From: Clostridium sp. BJN0001
GTDB taxonomy: Bacteria > Bacillota > Clostridia > Clostridiales > Clostridiaceae
Assembly: GCF_022869825.1 (NCBI RefSeq)
Contig: NZ_CP094971.1
Span: 869,501-933,500 of the forward strand
Length of the DNA stretch: 64,000 nt
Direction: 5' to 3'
The notes beneath the pieces are model-generated. The model worked only from the letters and a program-made list of their open reading frames with translations, did not search any database and was not told the origin of the DNA. The position numbers and the translations under genes were made by a program. Shown here piece after piece: positions 54,791 to 63,900 of the stretch (position 1 is the first letter of the stretch; the number at the start of each line of letters is the position of its first letter).

Positions 54791-55594
54791 TTATCCAAGT
54801 TCAGTTTCATTAACAGCAAGCATTATTATGTCACTATCAATTGTATTCATATTTTTTGTATTGCCTATCATAAGGCTAGAATCACAGATTTTATTAACAA
54901 TTCTAGGAACTCCGTTCGAAGCGTTAGCAATTGCTTCAAGAGCGGTATCATCAAAAATATCAGTATTACATTTAGCACCAGTAAGCTTTGCTAATATATA
55001 GTCTTTAGTTTCTGATTTTGTGAGATTATCTAAATTATAATTCATTGTTATACGTTGTCTTAAAGGCTCATTAGCAACTAGCCTCATGGTATTATTTAAC
55101 TGAGGAAGCCCCACAAGAAGTACTATTGCACGATCTCTTGAATCCATGTCAAAATTAAAAAGCATTTTTAAATCATTAAGTATTCCATTACTTACATAAT
55201 TAGCTTCATCAATAATTATTACAGGAGTTATACGTTTTTCAACTGAATATCTAGTTATTTCATTTTGGATAATTTTGAAATTATCAATTTTTCTGCACAT
55301 TGGCTCTAGTCCAAGCTGGGCAGCCATATTTTTATAAAATTCTGCAACAGTAAGTGTAGAAAGGGAACTATAAATAACTTTATAAAGTGATGAATTAAGG
55401 CTATTAGACCAGTTTCTTATTATTGTAGTTTTACCTCGCCCTGGACCTCCGGTCAGGATTCCGAAACCTTTATTATTAAGTAAATAATTAAGTCTACAAA
55501 TAACTTCTTTATAGTCAGAAGTTTCTACTACTATTTCCTTAGAATTTTTTATAAACGGATTAAAATCCATTCCATATCTACTTATATAATCCAT
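54791..55594 (-). CDS. AAA ATPase transposition protein (ExeA/TnsC/MuB-like)
   Basis: A 267-residue AAA ATPase. Walker A is GGPGRGKTT, Walker B is PVIIIDEANY, followed by sensor-like VGLPQLNNTMR and EPLRQRITMNYNLDNLT. It opens YGMDFNPFIKNSKEIVV, as in ExeA-type proteins. In transposons of this layout the ATPase chooses the target and activates the transposase. Its start overlaps the transposase stop by one base, so the two are translationally coupled. Confidence 0.88.
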   Translation of the reverse strand: MDYISRYGMDFNPFIKNSKEIVVETSDYKEVICRLNYLLNNKGFGILTGGPGRGKTTIIRNWSNSLNSSLYKVIYSSLSTLTVAEFYKNMAAQLGLEPMCRKIDNFKIIQNEITRYSVEKRITPVIIIDEANYVSNGILNDLKMLFNFDMDSRDRAIVLLVGLPQLNNTMRLVANEPLRQRITMNYNLDNLTKSETKDYILAKLTGAKCNTDIFDDTALEAIANASNGVPRIVNKICDSSLMIGNTKNMNTIDSDIIMLAVNETELG

Positions 55595-56838
55595 TATTCT
55601 TGACCTCCAGTAAGTTTTATTTTTTCCCTTTTTATAACAGAATTATCATGCTTATTTAAAAGCTTTATTTCTGTAAGTTCAGAAGTGTTTTTATCAACTA
55701 CATAAATTTTGCTTAAATCAGGTGAATATCTTAGGGTTATTCTTTGTTTTGAGTATCTATAATCAACTTCATATTCTGTTTCATCTATCATAACTACGTT
55801 ATCGGCTGATACTCTTCTTTCATATTCAAGTAAAAAGGAAGTTTCAATTTGTTCATCTGTAAGCCTTTTAATCATGTGAGATTCCTTGAAAAACCTGTCC
55901 TGTGGAGATAGTCCATCTAGAGAAGAATGTATATGCTGATTATAGCTATTAACATATGAAATAAGGCTTATCCTAAGTTCATCTAAATTATTAAAATCAT
56001 TCATATTAAGCTGGGACATCCATTGATCTTTTAATGTACGAAACCACCTTTCAATTTTAGCTTTTGATTGTGGGGTATAGGGTGCACAATAACTAATAGT
56101 TGTACCTATTCTAGCTGCTAAAAGTTCCATTTGCTTGTTCTTATATGAAGCACCATTATCAAAGTTTAAGATTTTAGGTTTCCCGAATCGTGTAACAGCA
56201 GATTTTAAAACAGACATAAGATTTACAAAATTATCATTAAAAAATACATCTATTCCTGTTATGTATCTTGAAGCATCATCAATAAGTGCTATTATGTAAA
56301 CGCGTTTCTTTTTACCATCTACCTTCAAATAAGGTCCAACGCTGCTGTCACCACACCATACTTCATTTATATGAGCACGCTCATATCTTTTCATATCTTT
56401 ATTTTTAGAATATTTATTCTCAAGCTTAAGAACATTAACATACCTATTAATTGTTGAAAGTGAAATATCTCCTTTAACAATAGTTCCATTGTTAATAAGC
56501 TTTTGATAGATAAGTGTTGCTGGGATTCTTGGATATTCTTGTTTTAAATATTTAATCTGTTCTGTAATATCAGAATCTAATTTACGTGTTCTTCCAGTGT
56601 CGCATCGTTTTACAGGTATGAGTGCCTCAAAGCCCTTATTCTTGTAATTGTAATACCAACGTTCAAGAGTAGCAGCAGCTACCTTAGTATCTTCACCATC
56701 TGGAGTCTGATATACTTTGCCTGCGGCATCTCGGAAAAATTGTTTAACACTTTTATTTTCATCATAAGTACCACTTATCAGAGGAGCCAAGATTCCGTAC
56801 CTGAAAAGTGCTATTTCTTTTCTAGTTTTTTCGTCCAT
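55594..56838 (-). CDS. DDE transposase (rve integrase core)
   Basis: A 414-residue retroviral-integrase-fold transposase. The N-terminal part (about 1-130) has helix-turn-helix segments (ATLERWYYNYKNKGFEAL). The rve core has the DDE triad in VWCGDSSVG, LNFDNGASYKN and KAKIERWFRTL, all present. The C-terminal beta-barrel-like region follows (VDYRYSKQRITLRYSPDL). The GGAGG ribosome site lies 11 bases before the ATG. All catalytic residues are intact, so the element may be active. Confidence 0.92.
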   Translation of the reverse strand: MDEKTRKEIALFRYGILAPLISGTYDENKSVKQFFRDAAGKVYQTPDGEDTKVAAATLERWYYNYKNKGFEALIPVKRCDTGRTRKLDSDITEQIKYLKQEYPRIPATLIYQKLINNGTIVKGDISLSTINRYVNVLKLENKYSKNKDMKRYERAHINEVWCGDSSVGPYLKVDGKKKRVYIIALIDDASRYITGIDVFFNDNFVNLMSVLKSAVTRFGKPKILNFDNGASYKNKQMELLAARIGTTISYCAPYTPQSKAKIERWFRTLKDQWMSQLNMNDFNNLDELRISLISYVNSYNQHIHSSLDGLSPQDRFFKESHMIKRLTDEQIETSFLLEYERRVSADNVVMIDETEYEVDYRYSKQRITLRYSPDLSKIYVVDKNTSELTEIKLLNKHDNSVIKREKIKLTGGQE

Positions 56839-56919
56839 ATTTTGAAAAAGCCTCCTTTGTTTTATTACAATATAAGCTTATATCTACATAAATTAACAGT
56901 AAAACTAAGTTATGTGGTT

Positions 56920-57453
56920 TTACGAAAATAAAATATTATTGATGCATTTAATTTGCATAAATTGTCTTTTAAAGTTTTTTAAACATTGCTTTGAAATACT
57001 TAAATCTAATGAAATTTTAAATGAAGTAATACGTTCCTTCCAATGCTCTAGATATTGTTTTATTATATAAAAAATATTGCTTTCATCGATAAATTCATTA
57101 GCTATCATAATGGGTTCAAAAGAAGCTTTGGAATTATAAGCATTAATAATTGAAATATGATCACATAAAAGAATTTGAGAATAAGGTACAATACACTCTG
57201 GAAATATAGCATGAGTTTTATTGCAACATGTACACTTTGCTCTAAGAATTGTTATAGATATCTTGCCATCACTGTTTTTAACAGTTCTCTTGTAATAACC
57301 ATGCTTTACAAGCTGCCCGGACCTTCCGCAGGAACAAGTAAGTTTGTGAAAATCTATGTCTTTAATAAATTTATCATAGGATTTTTGCGTTAATGACTTG
57401 ATTTTTGAATCTAAATTAGATATGATTTTTGTATCATAAATATTAGTTATCAT
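56920..57453 (-). CDS. DUF6431 transposon protein with zinc-binding cysteines
   Basis: A 177-residue protein matching the DUF6431 family that accompanies such transposase/ATPase pairs in clostridia. Two CxC/CxxC pairs are visible, LTCSCGRSG and AKCTCCNKTH, forming a likely zinc ribbon, with IFPECIVPYSQI after it as in IS transposase helper proteins. The C-terminal half is helical. Its role is unknown; end recognition or target binding is inferred from the zinc ribbon. The start lacks a good ribosome site. Confidence 0.8.
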   Translation of the reverse strand: MITNIYDTKIISNLDSKIKSLTQKSYDKFIKDIDFHKLTCSCGRSGQLVKHGYYKRTVKNSDGKISITILRAKCTCCNKTHAIFPECIVPYSQILLCDHISIINAYNSKASFEPIMIANEFIDESNIFYIIKQYLEHWKERITSFKISLDLSISKQCLKNFKRQFMQIKCINNILFS

Positions 57454-57466
57454 AGAATTTATGGTT

Positions 57467-57513
57467 AGCAGAGCAACAAAACTTTGGTCGGTGGTGTTGC
57501 TCTGCTTTTTTCC
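57467..57513 (+). terminator. Hairpin in the transposon right-end region
   Basis: AGCAGAGCAACA pairs with TGTTGCTCTGCT, a perfect 12-bp stem, with a T6 run on the + side. It lies just outside the DUF6431 start and may insulate the element from transcription heading rightward. Confidence 0.65.
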
Positions 57514-57551
57514 TTTCTAAGAATAATATAAAATAATAATATACTAAAAAA

Positions 57552-57608
57552 GGCAAGCATTAAATACTTTGACTAAAATTTAGTCATGCAAATAATGCTT
57601 GCTCTTTA
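57552..57608. terminator. Second hairpin near the transposon right end
   Basis: GCAAGCATT pairs with AATGCTTGC around an inner GACTAAA/TTTAGTC hairpin. On the minus strand it is followed by a T6 run, so it would stop transcription entering the transposon from the right. The rest of the 57454-57913 gap holds the right-end repeat and the pullulanase promoter. Confidence 0.6.
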
Positions 57609-57788
57609 TTTATTTTGAAGATATTTAAATTTTTTAACATCATATAAAATGCTATTCTATAATAAGTTCACGTTTTTTTTGTATTCTTAATAGAAAAAAG
57701 AGAGTGACTACATTTAAAAAAATATTTTAGATATATTGATGCTTAGAAGAAAATTAATACTATATTAGAATTTTTTTACAATTTTATA

Positions 57789-57817
57789 TTGAAAAAAATT
57801 ATGTAAACATATACAAT
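57789..57817 (+). promoter_or_regulatory. Promoter of the amylopullulanase gene with cre-like overlap
   Basis: TTGAAA (57789-57794) and TACAAT (57812-57817) with a 17-bp spacer. TGTAAACATATACA (57802-57815) overlaps the -10 and matches the CcpA cre consensus except at two of its fixed positions. This fits carbon catabolite repression of a starch-degrading enzyme, but CcpA control is inference. Confidence 0.55.
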
Positions 57818-57913
57818 AAAATTTATAGGAAACTTAAAAATAGAGTTTGATTTTGCTAGGAGGTGTAAAGTTAAATTTAAAATCATTACAAAATATATTA
57901 GGGGGGAGAGTTA

Positions 57914-60900
57914 ATGAGAACTAAGGCAAAAAACAAAAAAATATCAATTATTTTAGTTTTAACTATTATATTTAGCTTATTTCAATCATTAGGAAGTATA
58001 AAAAATGCTTTTGCTAGTGATAGATATGGATGTTGTTTTCCAGATCAGGAAAGAAATATAGTTACATTTATAGCTAAAGCAGATGGATACGATTACTCTT
58101 ATGTAGCAGGTCTATTTAATGATTGGAAAAAAGATGAAAAATATAAATTAGAATGGAAAGAAGATCCAAATCAAAAAGGGGTTTGGAAGATGATGTCGGA
58201 TATACCTATTGAGGATTTAATTCCAGAGATAAGTGAAAAAGATACAACCACAGTAGAAAGTGAACCTACTGAGGAATCGATTCCAGAGATAAGTAACAAT
58301 AATACGACTACACCAGTAAGCGTACAGATTGAGGAATCGATTCCAGATATAAGTGAAGATGATATGACTACAGAAAGTGTACCTATTAAGGATTCAATTT
58401 CAGAGATAAGTGAAAAAGATACGACTACACCAGCAAGTGTAGAAATTAAGGATTCAATTGCAGAGACAAGTAAAAATGATTTGACTACATCATCAAATTT
58501 ACAAATGGATACTGAATATAGGTGTGAATATAAATTTATTTTATGTAAAAAAGGACAACCTGATCAGTGGATGAGCAATGATGGAACAGATGGTGAAAAT
58601 GCATCATTTATTTGGAAATATTCTAATGAAAGTGATGAATCTGATGATGCAAGTTTAATTATAAATACATCTAGTGATATGGTGTCAGTTGATAAACCAG
58701 TTACATTTGCTTCAATAAAAAATAGTAGTAATGGAAATAGAGAAATTTTAGATGATACTGCGTGGTCAATTGATCCAGAAGTTAATGGAGCATGGATTGA
58801 AAACGATGAACTAAAAGTTTCAGACTCTGTTCCAAATGATACAAAAATTACATTGAAAGCAATTAATGGAGATTTAGAGGCAACTAAAGAAATAACAGTG
58901 TCAAAAACAGAAGAAGAAGGTACATGGGTTCATTTCTTTAAAGCAGATGGTAACTATGATGGATGGAGTTTTTGGAATTTTAAATCAGGTGAAGAAGGCA
59001 CACAAGTTGAATTTCAAAAAGATACAGATTTTGGAAAAGCAGCTTTTCTAACTAAATCAAATGTAATTGTGAAAAAAGGTGAGTGGAAAGATCAAACAAT
59101 TAAGTATAAGATTCCAAGTGGAGCTAAAGATGTATATATTATTGAAAATGATAATAATTTATATACAGATTTATATATGGCATTAAAAGCATGTGGACCT
59201 AAAATTAATTTTGCTGTAATGGATTCTAAAGACAGCATAGTAGCATATTTATCAGAAAATCCATTATCAACAAATAAGTTTAAATTGTATGTTAATGGAA
59301 AGAATGTTACTACAGAAGATGCAGGAACACCAACAATTTATAAAAACGATAAGAAGGTAGTATTTGATACAAGTAAATTGGATATTGATCCAACATCATT
59401 AATTGAAATAAAAGAAGATACTATGTTTTTATTACCTAAAAAAGTTACTTTAAGAAATGTATTAAATGATTATTATTATGATGGAAATGATATGGGAGCT
59501 GTTTTTGGAAAAAATGATATAAAATTAAAACTTTGGGCTCCAACAGCTTATAAAGTAGAAGTATTAACTTATGATTCAAATGAAGCATCAAACGATAGTC
59601 CATCAAATACGTATGAAATGGATTTTGATAATTCTAATGGAATACATTGTATTTCAATTCCAAGAAATATTAATGAAAATAAATATTATATGTTTAGATT
59701 ATATTTTAAAGATAGAAATGTAGACGGAGAATTAACAGATAAGATAACTTATGCAGTAGATCCATATGCATATGGAGTTGGAATAAATGGAACTAAAGGA
59801 GTTTTAGTTAATTTAGATGATTCTTCAACTAAACCAGAAAATTGGGAAAGTGATAGTAAACCAGAATTACAAAATCCTGAAGATTCAATTTTGTATGAAA
59901 TGCATATTAGAGATTTTACAATAGATCCAGATTCAGGTGTAGATGAAGACAAGAGAGGAAAGTATCTTGGAGCAGTTCAAGAAGGAACAACTTATGATGA
60001 TGGAAAAGGAAACGTTGTCAAAACAGGAATAGACCATTTAAAAGATTTAGGAGTTACACATGTTCATTTACTTCCTGTATTTGATTTTGACGGAGTGGAC
60101 GAAAGCAAAGATAGTGGTGATGATAATCGAAATTGGGGATATAATCCACTAAATTATAATGTGCCAGAGGGAAGCTATTCTAGTAATGCTAATGATCCTA
60201 AGGCTAGGATAAAAGAATTTCGTGAAATGGTACAAGGATTTCATGAAAATGGAATTAGGGTAGTTATGGATATGGTTTATAATCATATGAGTAATACTGA
60301 AAACATGGATAAGATAGTACCTGATTATTATTTTAGAACTTGGGATAATGGTGAAAAATCAAATTCATCTCAATGTGGAAATGAAATAGCATCAGAAAGA
60401 CCAATGGTAAGAAAATTTATAATAGATTCTAATTCTCATTGGGTTGATGATTATAATATTGATGGATTACGATTTGACTTAATGGCAATAATTGATAAAA
60501 CTACATTGAATGATGTTAAAGCAGAGGTACAATCTAAAGATCCTTCAATTATAGTTTATGGTGAACCTTGGAAGGCTGCTTCTTCACCATTATCAGATGA
60601 TCAGCAAACAACAAAGAACAAAGGAATAGCAGCTTTTAATGATACCTACAGAGATGCTTTAAGAGGAAGTAATAGTCTGGGACAAGGCTTTATAAATGGA
60701 GGAATAAATTCAGATACTTCAGGAAAAGTTCAAGAAGGAATTAAAGGCTCTATAAATGGAACAGTTAATGATCCAGATTTAATTATTAATTATGCAGAAG
60801 TCCATGATAATTATACTATATGGGATCAAATTGAAAAAAGTCAGACAAGTGTAGCTAATGGGGAATTAAGAAAAAATATACCAGATAATGCACTCAATGA

Positions 60901-63900
60901 TTGGAAAGTTAGACAAGATATATTGGGAAATGGATTAGTTCTTACATCTCAAGGAATACCTCTTTTCCAAGAAGGTTCAGAGATACTTAGAACAAAACAA
61001 GGAGATGGTAATAGTTATAAAAGCAGTGATGAAACTAATGATATAGATTGGGCAGATAAGGCAGAATATAAAGAAGTATTTGATTACTATAAAGGGCTTA
61101 TTCAATTAAGAAAAGAACATCCTGCTTTTAGAATGACATCAAAGGGGCAAATTCAAAGCAGTCAAGAAGTTTATACATTGAATAATGGAGATAATGGAAT
61201 ACTTATTCAACATTTAAAAAACAATGCAAACGGAGATAAATGGAAGAATATTTTAGTTATATACAATGCTTCTCCAGATTCAAAACATGTAACTTGGTTG
61301 CCAAAATCAACTACTGGTAAATGGAATGTAGTAGCAGATGAAACAGGCATAAATCTACAATCTCCTATTAAAGAGATTAGTCAAAATGAAAATACTGTTG
61401 ATTTAACAGTTAGTCCAAATAGTATGATGGTTTTATATGATGAAGAAGGTGAGTCTTCTTCAGTATCAGATTTAGAGTGGGATTATTTATTCTCAGATCA
61501 AAGTACTGATTATATGGAACCTATGCAGCCAAAATCAACAGATCCAATAAAAGTTCGTTTTAGAGCAAAAGCAGGAGAAGTTACAGATGCAACTGTACAT
61601 TACTATGATGAAGCAGATAAAAAAGAGCATACAATTAAAATGAGTAAAATAACAGATTCAAATTTCTATACTGAAAAAGGATATGATTCTTCAAAAATAG
61701 AATTTTGGGAAGGAACAATACCAGCAAGTGATAGTACTAAATATTATAATTTTGAAGTTAATAATAGTATAGCTGAAAAGACAGCTTGGATTAGTGGAGG
61801 AGCTGGAGCAAATAATAGAGGAGTAACTTCTACAGCACCAAAAGTAAATCCAAATGATCAAAGCTCAGGGATAGATCACGGATTTTCAATAGTTCCAGAT
61901 TTAAATACTCCTAAATGGTCAAAAGAAAGTATTCTTTACCAAGTAATGGTGGATAGATTTAGAGATGGAGATTCTAAAAATAATAGAGTATCTAAAGATC
62001 CTTCACAATTTGGAGCTCCATCAGAAGTAAGTGAATGGGGCAGCGAAATATTTAATGGAGACGAAAGTGATAAAGTATGGAACAATCAATTCTTTGGTGG
62101 AGATTTAACAGGTGTTGAAGAAGCAATACCATATTTAAAAGATACTTTAGGAGTAACAGGTGTATATTTAATGCCAGTATTTGAATCTCAAAGTGACCAT
62201 AAATATGATGCTGATACGTATGAATATATAGATAGAAATTTTGGTGGAAATAAAGCTTTAGCTGATTTAAGTTCATCACTAAAATCAAATCAAATGAATT
62301 TAATGTTAGATGGAGTATTTAATCATACTAGTATTGAAGGCTCATTATTTAATAATAATAGAGATTATTATTTTAATGGTACTTTTGAAGATAGAGATGG
62401 TAATATGTTAGATTATTATCCATGGCATGGGTATAGTAACTTAGCTAAGCTTAATTATGGAAATGAAGCTGTTAAAGATTATATTTATGCTGGAGAGAAT
62501 TCTATAGCTAAACGTTATCTAAGAGCACCATATAATATAGATGGTTGGAGATTAGATGCAGCAGAAGATTTAAATACTCAGCCAAGAGATTATAAAGCTG
62601 GAGTTAATGCTGATGGAGCAACTGATCCAACGCAACAGAAAAATAATCTTAAAATTTGGCAAGAATTTAATAATGAAGTAAGAGAAGTAAATCCTAATAC
62701 TTTTATATTAGGTGAATTCTGGGGAAATGATAATCAGTGGTATTATGGTAAAGCATGGGATGGAAAAATGAATTATGGTGGATTTTTGTTGCCTTTTATA
62801 GAAAATAGAAGTGCAAATCATTGGCTTGGAAATCAAAGTTTAGATAATAAAGGTGATGTAAGTGTAGCAGATATAGGAATATTTAGTAGAAATTATTTTA
62901 AAGGATTCCCATATCAAACCATACTAAATTCAACAAATTCAATATCAACTCATGATAAGTCAAGATTTTTAAATTGGGATTATACAGGTAAAAATAATAA
63001 CCAAATGATGGAGATAGCATCAGCACTTCAATTAACTTATCCTGGAATACCAATGATATATTATGGTGATGAGATTGGAACAGCAGGAAAATCAGGATCA
63101 GATCCATATAATAGAGGAACATTTGATTGGAATATATCAAATTGGAATAAAGAAATGCTAAATGATTATAGAACTTTAATTGCAACTCGTAAAGAAAACA
63201 CAGATGCATTTGTTTATGGTGCATTTGAAGAAGTTGCATCAAATAGAGATGGTAAATATATAGTTTATTCACGTTATGGAAATAATGATAAAGCTTTAGT
63301 TATTTTAAATAACAGTGGAGATAATTCAACAAAATCTATTGTTATAGATAAATTAGAGAGATATGGTTTTAAAAATGGAGATATTTTAAAAGATGTAATG
63401 AGCGGTAACACAGCAACAGTTGCAGGTGATAAAGTAGTATTAACATCTAAAGATATGTCAGCATCTGTATATGTATTAAGTCAAAATGCACCTAATGTAT
63501 CAGATGTAACTAATACAACAGAGATTGGCTTAACAGAAGAAAATGATGGTAGAGTACAATTATCAAATGTTAAAAATGTTAAACTCTCTAACAATGTAAA
63601 TGATGTGACTGTATCTTGGGATAATTATTTAGATAAAGATAAAGCATCAAATATAGTTATAAGAGCATATGAAGATAATAAAGTTGTAAAAGAAGTTAAA
63701 GTAGCACCAACAGAGATAAATGCTACATTAAAAGACATTTCATTAGAAGATGTTTCAACTGGTAAATATTCAATATGGATAAAAGTTGAAGCTAACAGAG
63801 ATTTAAAGGATGCATCAAATTCAAATATAAATGATATTTATATGGATAGTGAGTATGTATCATTAACTAAAGAACCAGAAGAACCAGAAGAACCAGAAGA

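Larger units (their letters stand above)
54610..57660 (-). mobile_element. Mu/Tn7-like three-gene transposon (DUF6431, DDE transposase, AAA ATPase)
   Basis: A compact element of about 3 kb with a transposase and ATPase pair translationally coupled by TAATG, plus an upstream DUF6431 gene. The left end carries two copies of TTATTTGATGCTAA (54627-54640 and 54651-54664), spaced like transposase-binding sites. A degenerate inverted copy (12 of 14 bases) lies at 57634-57647 near the right end. The left junction cuts an AraC-family gene. Exact termini and target duplication were not resolved. Confidence 0.7.

Noticed and set aside
57660..57913. Search for the lost N-terminus of the AraC gene to the right of the transposon
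   Set aside because: The minus strand there has no coding-like frame that would continue the AraC sequence.
62898..63272. 124-codon minus-strand frame inside the amylopullulanase gene
   Set aside because: Antisense shadow of the second GH13 domain, with unnatural composition.
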